Part shown: in pieces, positions 7,462-16,897 of the stretch | How the letters are laid out: the number at the start of each line of letters is the position of its first letter | Numbering within the stretch: position 1 is the stretch's first letter | Source: Maritimibacter alkaliphilus HTCC2654 | Lineage (GTDB): Bacteria > Pseudomonadota > Alphaproteobacteria > Rhodobacterales > Rhodobacteraceae | DNA length: 64,000 nucleotides | Direction of reading: 5' to 3' | Assembly: GCF_000152805.1 (NCBI RefSeq) | Contig: NZ_CH902578.1 | Coordinates: forward strand, 197,073-261,072 | The notes under the pieces: generated by a model | Database searches by the model: none | Seen by the model: only the letters and a program-made list of their open reading frames with translations | What the model was told of the DNA's origin: nothing | Program-made: the position numbers and the translations under genes

Positions 7462-8138
7462 CTTACGAACTCAAGGAATACCCGGACCGCGAGTTGATGA
7501 TGATGGACCTCGCCGACCGAATCGCATCGGAACTGCGGGGCACCTTGGCGCATGAGGATCGCGCCTCGCTCGCCGTGCCGGGGGGCACCACGCCGGGGCC
7601 GATCTTCGACACGCTTTCGGCCCTGCATCTCGACTGGGACCGGGTCGATGTGATGCTGACGGACGAGCGTTGGGTGCCGATGGGCAGCGACCGCTCGAAC
7701 ACGCGGCTTCTGCGTGACCGGCTGTTTCGCGATCAGGCCGCCGCGGCCCATCTGATCCCCCTATACGGCGAGACCGCGACCCCCGAGGACTCGCTCGACA
7801 GGTTGTCGGCCGGGGTCGAGGCGGCCCTGCCGCTTTCCGTCGTGCTGCTCGGCATGGGGGCCGACATGCATACGGCGAGCCTGTTTCCCGGTGCCGACCG
7901 GCTGGAGGAGGGGCTTTCCCCCAAAGCGCCCGCCGTGTTGCCCATGCGTGCCGACGGGGCGCCCGAACCCCGGATGACGCTGACGGCGCGGGTCTTGAAT
8001 GGTGCAATGTCGAAACACCTCGTCATCACCGGCGCGGCCAAGCGCGAGGCGCTTGAAAAAGCGTCGAAAACCAAGGATGTGATGGCGGCACCCGTCAAAT
8101 CCGTGCTCAAAGGGATGGTTGTTCACTGGGCGGAATAG
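7458..8138 (+). CDS. pgl: 6-phosphogluconolactonase
   Basis: Hydrolyses 6-phosphogluconolactone to 6-phosphogluconate, the step after Zwf. The 226-residue protein belongs to the SOL/DevB-type NagB-like family: AVPGGTTPGPIFDTL near residue 40, DVMLTDERWVPMGSDRSN near residue 65, and LLGMGADMHTASLFPG near residue 133. I chose the ATG at 7458, which overlaps the zwf stop (ATGA), instead of an in-frame upstream ATG at 7440 inside zwf. It is part of the zwf-pgl-pgi operon, with 76 bp before pgi. Confidence 0.94.
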   Translation: MTYELKEYPDRELMMMDLADRIASELRGTLAHEDRASLAVPGGTTPGPIFDTLSALHLDWDRVDVMLTDERWVPMGSDRSNTRLLRDRLFRDQAAAAHLIPLYGETATPEDSLDRLSAGVEAALPLSVVLLGMGADMHTASLFPGADRLEEGLSPKAPAVLPMRADGAPEPRMTLTARVLNGAMSKHLVITGAAKREALEKASKTKDVMAAPVKSVLKGMVVHWAE

Positions 8139-8214
8139 GCGTTAGCCTGCCGAGGATGAGGCAACCATAACCAGCCGGACCGAACGGGCGGACGGCGGAC
8201 ACATGAGGTGGGGA

Positions 8215-9831
8215 ATGTCCTGGACATCGCTGAAATCGCATCGCGCGATGCAGGGAAGCGTGACGATCGCGGATCTGTTGCAGGATCCGGCGCGCGCCTC
8301 CGGCTTTTCCGTCCGCATGGACGACATGCTGTTCGACTATTCCAAGACCACCATCGACGCCGAAGCCCGCGATCTGCTGCTCACGCTGGCCGATGAGGCA
8401 GGTGTCGCGCACCGGCGCGAGGCGATGTTCGCGGGCGAGAAGATCAACGAGACCGAGGGGCGGGCGGTGCTCCACACCGCTCTGCGCGATCCCGGCCCGC
8501 ACGGCGCGACCGTCGACGGGGTGGAAGTCCTGCCGGGCGTTCACGACACGCTCGACCGGATGGAGGAATTCGCCGAGGGCCTGCGCACCGGCAAGGTGCG
8601 GCCCGTGAACGGCGGGCGCTTCACCGATATCGTGAACATCGGGATCGGCGGCTCCGACCTTGGCCCCGCGATGGCCATGCTGGCGCTTGCCCCGTATCAC
8701 GACGGGCCGCGCGTGCATTACGTGTCGAACGTGGATGGCGCGCATATTCACGACACGCTTGCCGATCTCGACCCGGACACGACGCTGGTGATCGTCGCCT
8801 CGAAGACCTTCACCACCATCGAAACCATGACGAACGCCGAAACCGCGCGAAGCTGGCTGAAACGCGCGATCGGCGAGCAGGCGGTGGGCCGTCATCTGGC
8901 GGCGCTGTCTTCGGCCGTGGACAAGACGACGAAATGGGGCATCGACCCTTCGCGCGTCTTCGGGTTCGAGGATTGGGTCGGCGGGCGGTATTCGATCTGG
9001 GGGCCCGTGGGCCTTGGCCTGATGATCGCCGTGGGGGCCAAACGGTTCCGTGAATTCCTTGCCGGCGGACACGACATGGACTTGCATTTCCGCGAAGCCG
9101 AGGGGGCGGATAACCTGCCGCTCATGCTCGCCCTCGTGGGCATCTGGCATCGTCAGGTCTGTGGCTATCCGACACGGGCGGTTCTGCCGTACGACCAGCG
9201 GCTTTCCCGCCTTCCGGCCTATCTCCAGCAGCTAGAGATGGAGAGCAACGGGAAGTCGGTCGCGATGGATGGCACGGGGCTTGAGGTGGTCTCTGGCCCT
9301 GTGGTCTGGGGCGAGCCGGGAACGAATGGTCAGCATGCGTTCTATCAGCTCATCCATCAGGGGACCGAGGTGGTGCCGTGCGAGTTTCTTGTCGCGGCGA
9401 GAGGGCACGAGCCGGAGCTTGCGCATCAACACGCGCTGCTCGTCGCCAACTGCCTTGCGCAGTCCGAGGCGTTGATGCAGGGCCGGTCGCTGGACGTGGC
9501 CTTGGAACTGATGGCCGAAAAGGGCCTGTCCGGGGCCGAGCAGGAACGTCAGGCGCGCCACCGGGTGTTCCCCGGCAATCGCCCCTCGACGACGCTGATC
9601 TATCCGCTTCTGACGCCGCGTGTGCTGGGCCGTATCATCGCGCTCTACGAACATCGCGTGTTCGTCGAGGGCGTGATCCTCGGCATCAATTCCTACGACC
9701 AGTGGGGCGTGGAACTGGGCAAGGAACTGGCGGTCGCACTGGCCCCGGTTCTGGCCGGGGACGAGGACGCCGCGTCGAAGGACGGCTCGACCCGGGCGCT
9801 CGTGGACTATGTTCAGGCGCACCGCGACTGA
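8215..9831 (+). CDS. pgi: Glucose-6-phosphate isomerase
   Basis: Interconverts glucose 6-phosphate and fructose 6-phosphate in the cytosol. It is 538 residues from the ATG at 8215. The phosphosugar signatures [14 protein letters not shown] and [20 protein letters not shown] are present, with the catalytic glutamate and histidine region around [16 protein letters not shown] and [16 protein letters not shown] near the C-terminus. The start at 8215 aligns SWTSLKSH with the usual Pgi N-terminus, and a GAGG sits 6 bases before it. An ATG at 8203 would add four residues. In this pathway Pgi probably works in the gluconeogenic or cycling direction to refill Zwf with substrate. Confidence 0.95.
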   Translation: MSWTSLKSHRAMQGSVTIADLLQDPARASGFSVRMDDMLFDYSKTTIDAEARDLLLTLADEAGVAHRREAMFAGEKINETEGRAVLHTALRDPGPHGATVDGVEVLPGVHDTLDRMEEFAEGLRTGKVRPVNGGRFTDIVNIGIGGSDLGPAMAMLALAPYHDGPRVHYVSNVDGAHIHDTLADLDPDTTLVIVASKTFTTIETMTNAETARSWLKRAIGEQAVGRHLAALSSAVDKTTKWGIDPSRVFGFEDWVGGRYSIWGPVGLGLMIAVGAKRFREFLAGGHDMDLHFREAEGADNLPLMLALVGIWHRQVCGYPTRAVLPYDQRLSRLPAYLQQLEMESNGKSVAMDGTGLEVVSGPVVWGEPGTNGQHAFYQLIHQGTEVVPCEFLVAARGHEPELAHQHALLVANCLAQSEALMQGRSLDVALELMAEKGLSGAEQERQARHRVFPGNRPSTTLIYPLLTPRVLGRIIALYEHRVFVEGVILGINSYDQWGVELGKELAVALAPVLAGDEDAASKDGSTRALVDYVQAHRD

Positions 9832-9851
9832 GCCCGCCGCGCCGTCGCGCC

Positions 9852-10832
9852 CTACGCCGGTTTGACCAACCCGTCGAGCCGCGCCTTGGCTGCCGCGAAC
9901 TCCCGCTCCAGACGTGCGACGACCTGGGCTGCGGGCGGCACGTCGCGGATGGCGCCGATCCCCTGACCGGCCCCCCAGATATCGCGCCAGGCCTTTGATT
10001 TCTCGCCTGCCGCGACCTTTGAGACATCGCCTTTCTCGCCGCCAAGCGCCGCCGGGTCCATCCCCGCCGCCGTGATCGACGGGATCAGGTAGTTGCCGTT
10101 CACCCCGGTGAAGTGGTCGGTGTAAAGAATGTCTTCGGCCCCGCTGTCGCAGATCATCTGCTTGTAGCCGTCCGGGGCGTTTGCCTCTTCGGTCGCGATG
10201 AACATGGAGCCCGCGTATCCGCCGTCCGCCCCCATCGCGAGGGCTGCGAGCACGGCGTCGCCGGTCGCCTGTGCACCCGACAGAAAAAGCGGCCCGTCGA
10301 ACCATTCGCGGATTTCCTGCACCAGCGCGAAGGGCGACCATGTGCCCGCATGACCCCCTGCGCCCGCCGCCACGGCGATCAGGCCGTCGGCCCCTTTCTC
10401 GATCGCCTTGTGGGCGAATTTCACGTTGATGACGTCGTGCAGCACGACCGCGCCGACCGAATGCGCGGCTTCGTTGATCTCGGGCCGGGCGCCGAGCGAG
10501 GTGATCCAGATCGGCACCTCGTGCTTCATCAGGATCTCCACGTCCCGTTGCAGCCGCTCGTTCGTCCGATGCGCGATCAGGTTCACGCCGAAGGGGGCCG
10601 AAGGCTTGTCGGGGTGGGCCGCGTCGTACTCGGCCAGTTCCGTCTTGATCCGCGTGAGCCATTCCTCGAGCTGGATCGGCTCGCCGTCCTTTTCACGGGC
10701 ATTGAGCGCCGGAAAGGTGCCGACGATCCCCGCCTTGCACTGGGCGATGACCAGTTCGGGGCCGGAACAGATGAACATGGGCGCGCCGATCAGGGGCAGG
10801 CGCATCGTGTCGAAGATCGCGGGAAGGGTCAT
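9852..10832 (-). CDS. Nitronate monooxygenase (2-nitropropane dioxygenase family)
   Basis: FMN-dependent TIM-barrel oxygenase, 326 residues. The N-terminus LPLIGAPMFICSGPELVIA is the family signature, and AGAGGHAG near residue 180 and LSGAQATGDAVLAALAMGADG near residue 210 form the FMN phosphate site. It ends the minus-strand fatty-acid operon, starting 1 bp after the enoyl-CoA hydratase stop. True nitronate oxidation is known for some members only. In this operon a role in acyl-CoA or redox chemistry is equally possible, as related FMN proteins include trans-2-enoyl reductases. The ATG at 10832 gives the expected N-terminus. Confidence 0.85.
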   Translation of the reverse strand: MTLPAIFDTMRLPLIGAPMFICSGPELVIAQCKAGIVGTFPALNAREKDGEPIQLEEWLTRIKTELAEYDAAHPDKPSAPFGVNLIAHRTNERLQRDVEILMKHEVPIWITSLGARPEINEAAHSVGAVVLHDVINVKFAHKAIEKGADGLIAVAAGAGGHAGTWSPFALVQEIREWFDGPLFLSGAQATGDAVLAALAMGADGGYAGSMFIATEEANAPDGYKQMICDSGAEDILYTDHFTGVNGNYLIPSITAAGMDPAALGGEKGDVSKVAAGEKSKAWRDIWGAGQGIGAIRDVPPAAQVVARLEREFAAAKARLDGLVKPA

Positions 10833-10833
10833 G

Positions 10834-11604
10834 TCAGGTGCCTGTGAAGTTCGGTTTGCGTTTCTCGAAGAATGCCGCGACGCCCTCGCGCGTGTCGGCG
10901 GCGGCGGCGAGGGCCGTCTGCTCGGTCGCCTCGGCCCCGATGGCGTCGGCATAGGACATGCCGTCCATCGCCCTGAGCAGCCGTTTCGCAGCGGCGGTGG
11001 CCAGCGGCGGACCGGCGGCGATCCGGGTGGCGAGCGCGGTCGTTTCAGCGGCCAGGTCGTCGTCCGGGTGCACCGCGTTGGCGAGGCCCAGTTCGACCGC
11101 TTCCGTCGCGGGGATCTTGCGCCCCTCGAGGATCGCCTGAAGCGCACGCTTGTAGCCAAGGCCCCGGTGCAAAAGCCACGTATTGCCGCCATCCGGGATC
11201 AGGTTGATCGCGGCGAAGGCCATGTAGATGTTGGCGCTTTCCGCCATCACCATCATGTCGCAGTTCATCGCGACCGCCGCGCCGATGCCCGCCGCCGAGC
11301 CGTGGACCTGCGAAATCCAGATCTTTGGCGAGGTGGCGATCATGGCGAGGATCGGACGATATTCCTGTTCGAGGAACATGCCGGTGTGGCGCGACAGCCC
11401 TTCTTTCAGGTCGGTGCCGGAGCAAAAGCCGCGCCCGTTGCCCGACACGATGATCGCGCGCACCGCGTCGTCCTCGTGCACCTTCAGGATCGCCTCGCGA
11501 AAGCCCGCGCGTAGGCCGGGGTCCATCGCGTTGAACGCATCGGGGCGGTTGAACGTGATCCGGGCAATCGGCCCGTCGGTTTCATACAGGATCGGTTCGG
11601 TCAT
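10834..11604 (-). CDS. Enoyl-CoA hydratase/isomerase family protein
   Basis: Crotonase-fold enzyme of 256 residues, predicted to hydrate or isomerise enoyl-CoA esters. The oxyanion-hole segments are SGNGRGFCSGTDL near residue 55 and VHGSAAGIGAAVAMNCDM near residue 105. One of the two usual catalytic glutamates appears replaced: the second catalytic region reads AAINLIPDGGNTWLL, with Asp where hydratases often have Glu. The exact reaction is therefore uncertain. It sits between the CoA-transferase (9 bp) and the nitronate monooxygenase genes in the beta-oxidation operon. Confidence 0.87.
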   Translation of the reverse strand: MTEPILYETDGPIARITFNRPDAFNAMDPGLRAGFREAILKVHEDDAVRAIIVSGNGRGFCSGTDLKEGLSRHTGMFLEQEYRPILAMIATSPKIWISQVHGSAAGIGAAVAMNCDMMVMAESANIYMAFAAINLIPDGGNTWLLHRGLGYKRALQAILEGRKIPATEAVELGLANAVHPDDDLAAETTALATRIAAGPPLATAAAKRLLRAMDGMSYADAIGAEATEQTALAAAADTREGVAAFFEKRKPNFTGT

Positions 11605-11613
11605 CTGGTCCTC

Positions 11614-12741
11614 TCAGGTCAGCACGCCGGCGTCGCGCAGGCGCGCGATTTCGGCGTCGTCATAGCCCAGCCCGCGCAACACCGCGACGGTGTCCGAGCC
11701 GGGGGCCGGGGGCGCGGCCACGTTGTCGGGCGTCGAGCGGCTGAAGCGTGGGGCGGGCGCCGCCTGCGTCACGCCGCCGACTTCGGTGAAGGTGCCGCGC
11801 GCGGCCATGTGGGGATGCGTCGGGGCCTCGGACCACGTCATCACGGGTGTCACGCAGGCGTCGGAGCCGTCGAAGATCGCGGCCCATTCGTCGCGCGTTT
11901 TCTGCTTGAACACCCCGGCATAGGCGTCGCGCCGGTCGGGCCAGTCTTTGGCCGACATCTGCGTGGCGAGGTGATCCTCGGGCAACCCTGCGAGCCTGAC
12001 CAGCTCTGCATGGAACTGAGGTTCGAGCGGCCCGACGGCCATGAACTTGCCGTCCGCGCATTCATAGGTCCGGTAGAACGGCGCGCCGCCGTCCAGAAGG
12101 TTGGCCTGTCGGTCCTCGCTCCAGTGACCGCGCGCGATGAACGTGTGGATCAACGCCATCATCGCGCTCGCCCCGTCGACCATCGCGGCGTCCACCACCT
12201 GACCCTCGCCGGAGGTCTGACGTTCGTAAAGCGCGGCCATGATCCCGAACAGAAGGAACATGGTCCCTCCGCCGTAATCCGCCCCGATGTTGAGGGGCGG
12301 GGGCGGGCTGCGGTCGGCCTCGCCGGTCGCGTGCAGGAAGCCGGTCAGGCCAAGATAGTTGATGTCGTGGCCCGCCGTCATCGCGAGCGGGCCGTCCTGA
12401 CCCCAGCCGGTCATGCGGGCAAAGACGAGCTTGGGGTTCACCGCGTGACATGCTTCGGGCCCCAGTCCCATGCGCTCCATCACGCCGGGGCGGAAGCCTT
12501 CGATGAGCACGTCCGCCGCTTCGATGAGCGCAAGCGCCGCCGCCACGCCTTCGGGCGATTTGAGGTTCAGCGCGACCGAGCGTTTGCCCCGGTTGTTGAT
12601 GTCGGTCTTGTCGACGGGGCCGGATTTGCGGGTGACGAGCACCACCTCCGCGCCAAGGTCGGCAAGGAACTGGCCCGCCAGCGGGGCGGGGCCAAGCCCT
12701 TGCATTTCGACGACGCTCAGACCTTTGAGGGGTCCGCTCAT
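11614..12741 (-). CDS. Family III CoA-transferase / alpha-methylacyl-CoA racemase-like protein
   Basis: CaiB/BaiF-fold protein of 375 residues. The N-terminus GLSVVEMQGLGPAPLAGQFL and the DINNRGKRSVALNLKSPEG loop are typical of the family. The segment AGHDINYLGLTG near residue 123 carries the His-Asp pair used by alpha-methylacyl-CoA racemases, so epimerisation of 2-methylacyl-CoA is the better guess over CoA transfer. The ATG overlaps the fadJ stop by 4 bp, tying it to the beta-oxidation operon, where a racemase would let both epimers of branched acyl-CoA enter oxidation. Confidence 0.87.
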   Translation of the reverse strand: MSGPLKGLSVVEMQGLGPAPLAGQFLADLGAEVVLVTRKSGPVDKTDINNRGKRSVALNLKSPEGVAAALALIEAADVLIEGFRPGVMERMGLGPEACHAVNPKLVFARMTGWGQDGPLAMTAGHDINYLGLTGFLHATGEADRSPPPPLNIGADYGGGTMFLLFGIMAALYERQTSGEGQVVDAAMVDGASAMMALIHTFIARGHWSEDRQANLLDGGAPFYRTYECADGKFMAVGPLEPQFHAELVRLAGLPEDHLATQMSAKDWPDRRDAYAGVFKQKTRDEWAAIFDGSDACVTPVMTWSEAPTHPHMAARGTFTEVGGVTQAAPAPRFSRSTPDNVAAPPAPGSDTVAVLRGLGYDDAEIARLRDAGVLT

Positions 12742-14885
12742 GCCGCCTTGGCCTCGGTCTCGCGCAGGCGGTCGTACATGGCATCGGGCACGGCGAAGCG
12801 GTCGCCGTATTTGTCGGCGAGTTCTTTGGCCCGCGCCTTGAACCTGTCGATGCCCTCACCCTTGATGAACTGGATCGCGCCGCCCGTATGGTGCGGAAAA
12901 CCGATGGCCATGATCCCGCCGAGGTTCGCCTCGACTTCGGTCATCAGCACGCCTTCGTCGAGGCAGCGCAGGGTTTCGATCGCCTGACGGTAAAGGATGC
13001 GGTCGATGGCGTCCTCGACGGAGATGTCGGCGTTGCCCTTGGCGAACTGGCCCAGACCGTCCCACAACGTGCGGTTGCCCTCACCGTCGTAGTCGTAGAA
13101 CCCGCCGCCGTACTGACGCCCGCCGCGCCCCATTTCGATCATCGGATCGGTGACGGCGGTGGTGGCGGTGTTGTGGTGGCCAAAGTTGCTTTCGACCCCC
13201 AGCCGCTTGTCCAGCGCCTCATGCGTCTTGCGGACTTTCTGGCTGAGGATCAGCGACACCTCGTCGAACACCTGAAGCGGGCCGACCGGCATCCCGGCAA
13301 GCCATGCGGCACGTTCGATGGCGGACGGTTTCATCCCGTCCACGAGGAGCTGGCAGCCCTCGTCCATGAAGGTGCCGAACACGCGGGAAGTGAAGAACCC
13401 GCGGCTGTCGTTCACGACGATGGGCATGTAGCCGATCTGCTGGACGTAGTCATAGGCCTTGCGCAGCGTGTCCTGCGAGGTTTTCTCGCCCATGATAATC
13501 TCGACCACCTTCATCTTGTCGACGGGCGAGAAGAAGTGGAGGCCGATGAACCGCTCGGGCTCGGGGCAGCTTTCTGCGAGGATCGAGATCGGCAGGGTCG
13601 AAGTGTTCGAGCCGTAGATCCCGTCCTCCGACAGCATCGGCCAGGTATCCGCGATCACCTTGTCCTTGAGGTCGATGTCCTCGAACACGGCTTCGATGAT
13701 GATGTCCACGCTGCCGGGGGCGGCGTTTTCCGTCGCGGGTTCGATTTGTGAAAGAAGCGCGTTTTTTGCGTCTTCGTCCATACGCCCGCGTCCGATTGCC
13801 TTGTCGCAGAGCTTTTCGGAGTAGCCCTTGCCCTTTTCGGCATTGGCCATTTCGGTGTCCTTGAGGCGCGTTTTCAGCCCGCGTTTCGCGTGGGCATAGG
13901 CGATGCCGGACCCCATCATGCCCGCGCCCAATACGGCGGCGGATGTCGCTTTCCAACGATCCCCTTCGGGGCGGACCTTGCCCGACTTGATCGCGTTCAT
14001 ACCGAAGAAGAAGGTGCTGATCGCCGCTTTGGATTCTTTCGACGCCATCAGCCCGATGAACCGCCGCGTCTCCATCCGAAGCGCCGCGTCGAAGTTCATC
14101 TTCATCGAGGTCACGGCCACGTCGAGGATCTTTTCAGGCGCCGGCAGCAGCCCGCGTGTCTTTTGATACAGCATGGCCGACGCGCCGATCATGGTCTGCC
14201 GGATGCGCGGGTGCAGCGCGTCGCCGCCGGGATAGCGAAAGCCCTTTTGGTCCCACGGCTGCGTATGTGCGTCGGGATTGGCCTTGATCCACGCCTTGGC
14301 AGCCGGGATCAAGTCGTCACGGGTCGCGACGATTTCATCCACCATGCCGATCTTGAGCGCCTCTTGCGGTTTGACCTGACGGCCCTCCAGCAGCAGCGGC
14401 AGAGCGGTTTCCAGCCCCAGCTTGGCGGTCATGCGGACGACGCCGCCCGCGCCGGGCAGGAGGCCAAGGGTCACTTCGGGCAGACCGACGATGGCCTTGG
14501 GGTCGTCCACCACGACGCGGTGATTGCACGACAGGCACAGCTCATACCCGCCGCCAAGCGCGGCCCCGTTGATCGCGGCCACGACCGGGACCGGAAGCTT
14601 TTCAAGCCGCCGATACGTGGCCTTGGAGTTCTCGATCAACTCGAATTCACGCTGGCCCGCTTCCATCGTCGCCAGAATGTCCTTGAGGTCGCCGCCCGCG
14701 AAGAAGGTGGATTTGGCGCTGGCAAAAACCACGCCGGTCAGACCCTCTTCGGCCTCCAGCTTGTCGCAGAGGTCGCGCATCCCCGGCTCGAACCGCGCGT
14801 TCATCGTGTTCGCGCCCTGACCCTGCATGTCCATGGTCACGGTGACGATACCGTCGGCGTCTTTTTCGTAGATGAAATCTTCCAT
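12738..14885 (-). CDS. fadJ: Multifunctional fatty-acid oxidation alpha subunit (enoyl-CoA hydratase / 3-hydroxyacyl-CoA dehydrogenase)
   Basis: Bifunctional beta-oxidation enzyme of 715 residues from the ATG at 14885. Residues about 1-190 are a crotonase domain (AAINGAALGGGYELCLSCNHRV; GLPEVTLGLLPGAGG). Residues about 310-500 are the NAD-binding dehydrogenase (LGAGMMGSGIAYAHAKRG, IIEAVFEDIDLK, GLHFFSPVDKMKVVEII). C-terminal dehydrogenase domains follow, with NDSRGFFTSRVFG. It hydrates trans-2-enoyl-CoA and oxidises the 3-hydroxyacyl-CoA to the 3-keto form that FadA then cleaves. It lies 11 bp downstream of fadA and overlaps the CoA-transferase gene by 4 bp. The FadB versus FadJ naming is a convention here. 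Confidence 0.93.
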   Translation of the reverse strand: MEDFIYEKDADGIVTVTMDMQGQGANTMNARFEPGMRDLCDKLEAEEGLTGVVFASAKSTFFAGGDLKDILATMEAGQREFELIENSKATYRRLEKLPVPVVAAINGAALGGGYELCLSCNHRVVVDDPKAIVGLPEVTLGLLPGAGGVVRMTAKLGLETALPLLLEGRQVKPQEALKIGMVDEIVATRDDLIPAAKAWIKANPDAHTQPWDQKGFRYPGGDALHPRIRQTMIGASAMLYQKTRGLLPAPEKILDVAVTSMKMNFDAALRMETRRFIGLMASKESKAAISTFFFGMNAIKSGKVRPEGDRWKATSAAVLGAGMMGSGIAYAHAKRGLKTRLKDTEMANAEKGKGYSEKLCDKAIGRGRMDEDAKNALLSQIEPATENAAPGSVDIIIEAVFEDIDLKDKVIADTWPMLSEDGIYGSNTSTLPISILAESCPEPERFIGLHFFSPVDKMKVVEIIMGEKTSQDTLRKAYDYVQQIGYMPIVVNDSRGFFTSRVFGTFMDEGCQLLVDGMKPSAIERAAWLAGMPVGPLQVFDEVSLILSQKVRKTHEALDKRLGVESNFGHHNTATTAVTDPMIEMGRGGRQYGGGFYDYDGEGNRTLWDGLGQFAKGNADISVEDAIDRILYRQAIETLRCLDEGVLMTEVEANLGGIMAIGFPHHTGGAIQFIKGEGIDRFKARAKELADKYGDRFAVPDAMYDRLRETEAKAA

Positions 14886-14896
14886 GTCTTTCCCCC

Positions 14897-16105
14897 TCAG
14901 AGCCGTTCGATGATGGACGCGATGCCCATGCCGCCGCCCACGCACATGGTGATGAGCGCGCGCTTCAGGTTCCGCCGTTCCAGCTCGTCCAGCATGGTCG
15001 AGACCAGACAGCCGCCGGTCGCGCCAAGCGGGTGACCCATGGCGATGGCACCGCCCACGACGTTCAGCTTTTCGTCCGGCACATCGAGGTCGCGTTGCAG
15101 GCGCAGGGCGACCGAGGCGAAGGCTTCGTTGATCTCGACAAGGTCGATGTCGTCCATTGTCAGCCCCGCCTTGGCGAGCGCCTTTTTCGACGCGGGGCCG
15201 GGGCCGGTCAGCATGATCGTCGGGTCGGTGGCGGTGAGGGCGATGGCCAGCACGCGGCCGCGCGGGTCCAGCCCGATGTCCTTGCCGATCTTCTCGTTCC
15301 CGACCATGACGAGCGAGGCCCCGTCCACGATGCCCGACGAGTTGCCGGGGGTGTGGACGTGGTTGATACGCTCGACCTCGGGGTATTTCGACAGCGCCAC
15401 GGCGTCGAAGCCCATCTTGCCCGGCCCCTCGAACGAGGCGCGCAGGCTGCCCAGCTTCTGCATGTCGGTGTCGGGTTTGATGAAATCGTCCTTTTCAAGC
15501 ACGATCAGCCCGTTCTCGTCGCGCACCGGCACGACCGAGCGGTCGAACCAGCCGCTGTCGCGGGCGTGCGCCGCGCGCTTCTGGCTTTCCAGCGCGAAGG
15601 CGTCCACGTCGTCGCGGCTCCACCCTTCGATGGTGGCGATCAGGTCGGCCCCGATGCCCTGCGGCACGAACCCGGTGTCGAGCGCGGTTTCGGGGTCTTC
15701 GGCAAACGGGCCGCCGTCTGCCCCCATCGGCACGCGGGACATCGATTCGAACCCGCCCGCGCAGACCAGGTCTTCCCAGCCCGAAGCGACTTTCGCCGCC
15801 GCCGTGTTGAACGTGTCCAAACCGCTCGCACAGAAACGGTTGAGCTGCGCGCCCGGAACTTTCTCGTCCCAGCCCGCCTTTTGCAGCGCGATCTTGGGCA
15901 GCACCGCGCCCTGTTCCATGACCGGGGCCACGCAGCCCAGCATCACGTCGTCCACCAGCCCGGTGTCGAAGTCGTGGCGCGCCGTCATCTCGTTCAGAAG
16001 CGTGGTGACGAGGTGAATGGGCTTCACCTCATGCAAAGTGCCGTCCGCCTTGCCCTTGGAGCGCGGCGTGCGAATCGCATCGTAGATATAGGCCGTTTCA
16101 GCCAT
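14897..16105 (-). CDS. fadA: Acetyl-CoA acyltransferase (3-ketoacyl-CoA thiolase)
   Basis: Thiolase of 402 residues that cleaves 3-ketoacyl-CoA with CoA-SH, releasing acetyl-CoA. The acylated cysteine lies in [16 protein letters not shown] near residue 91, the histidine in [15 protein letters not shown] near residue 352, and the second cysteine in [11 protein letters not shown] close to the C-terminus. NEAFAS near residue 320 completes the active site. It is the first gene of the minus-strand operon fadA-fadJ-racemase-hydratase-nitronate monooxygenase and follows the tetR gene by 29 bp, so tetR may be the true operon head. Confidence 0.94.
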   Translation of the reverse strand: MAETAYIYDAIRTPRSKGKADGTLHEVKPIHLVTTLLNEMTARHDFDTGLVDDVMLGCVAPVMEQGAVLPKIALQKAGWDEKVPGAQLNRFCASGLDTFNTAAAKVASGWEDLVCAGGFESMSRVPMGADGGPFAEDPETALDTGFVPQGIGADLIATIEGWSRDDVDAFALESQKRAAHARDSGWFDRSVVPVRDENGLIVLEKDDFIKPDTDMQKLGSLRASFEGPGKMGFDAVALSKYPEVERINHVHTPGNSSGIVDGASLVMVGNEKIGKDIGLDPRGRVLAIALTATDPTIMLTGPGPASKKALAKAGLTMDDIDLVEINEAFASVALRLQRDLDVPDEKLNVVGGAIAMGHPLGATGGCLVSTMLDELERRNLKRALITMCVGGGMGIASIIERL

Positions 16106-16134
16106 AGGTCTCTCCTCCCAGTATCCCGCCCGGT

Positions 16135-16755
16135 TCAGGCCGCGTCGAACACGGCCAGTCGGGGCAGGGGGTCCAGTTCCGTTTGAGTGATGTCTCTTGC
16201 TTCGGCCCGGTCAATACCGACGCCACGTAGAATGACCTCGGCCGTGTCGGAACCGGCCTGTCGCCAGGTCCGCCGCCCGTCGAGGACAAGGCTCATCGCG
16301 CCGAATGTCGCGCCCCCCGCCGTGGCGGTGATCGAGGCGACCTGATCGCGGTGAAAGGTGAATCGGCCCGAAATCAGGCCGCGCCGCAACTCTTCGGCGG
16401 GCATTTCGGCCCAGAAGCTGCCAAGGCTCGGCTCCATCATCGCGTAGCGCGCGATGAAGCGGCCCCAATGCGGGTCGTCGTGGACCCGCCGCACGCAAAG
16501 GCGAATCGAGGCCGACACTTTCTCGGCCGGGTCGTCCATGTGGTCTGTCGCGGCCTTGATCGAGTCGCGGAATTCGGCGGCCACGGTTTCACACACCGAT
16601 GTGAACAGGCTCTGCGGGTCATCGAGGTTATTGTAGATCGTACCGCGCGACAGACCTGCTTCGCGGGCCAGATCGCTCACGGCCACGGTGGTCCCGCCTT
16701 CCACGGCGAAGATCCGCATGGCGGCCTGATGAATGCGCAGCGTGGCGGTGTTCAT
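16135..16755 (-). CDS. TetR-family transcriptional regulator
   Basis: Repressor of 206 residues from the ATG at 16755. The N-terminal helix-turn-helix runs over residues about 25-50 ([21 protein letters not shown]), and the remainder is an all-helical ligand domain. The open frame extends upstream to 16821, but that stretch is the operator region and does not align with a TetR N-terminus. It is divergent from the liv operon and upstream of fadA on the same strand. A 42-bp dyad at 16782-16823 is the likely operator. By position it should control both fatty-acid operons, with an acyl-CoA or free acid as ligand (inference). Confidence 0.9.
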   Translation of the reverse strand: MNTATLRIHQAAMRIFAVEGGTTVAVSDLAREAGLSRGTIYNNLDDPQSLFTSVCETVAAEFRDSIKAATDHMDDPAEKVSASIRLCVRRVHDDPHWGRFIARYAMMEPSLGSFWAEMPAEELRRGLISGRFTFHRDQVASITATAGGATFGAMSLVLDGRRTWRQAGSDTAEVILRGVGIDRAEARDITQTELDPLPRLAVFDAA

Positions 16756-16781
16756 TTTTCCGGCGGTCCCTCGAAAAACGT

Positions 16782-16823
16782 TGTTGACTGAAATTGAACA
16801 CGAGTGTTTAAATCGTGTCAACA
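16782..16823. promoter_or_regulatory. Nested dyad, probable TetR operator
   Basis: Outer arms TGTTGAC (16782-16788) and GTCAACA (16817-16823) and inner arms TTGAACAC and GTGTTTAA (16794-16811, one mismatch) share one centre at 16802.5. This is a large symmetric site exactly between the divergent tetR and liv operons, AT-rich relative to its surroundings. Confidence 0.7.
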
Positions 16824-16852
16824 GCGTTCATTGCCGATGGGAGGAGACGGCC

Positions 16853-16897
16853 ATGAAGGACTGCATGAGGGGCGCGATTGCGTCCGGGCTTCGCTGA
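16853..16897 (+). CDS. 14-residue leader peptide coupled to livH
   Basis: ATG at 16853 opens a 14-codon frame (MKDCMRGAIASGLR) that stops with a TGA at 16895-16897 sharing its A with the livH ATG. A strong ribosome-binding site (GGGAGGAG) precedes this small frame by about 6 bases, whereas livH itself has none. It therefore looks like a translational-coupling leader, not a functional peptide. It has no run of codons for a single amino acid that would suggest attenuation. Confidence 0.45.
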   Translation: MKDCMRGAIASGLR

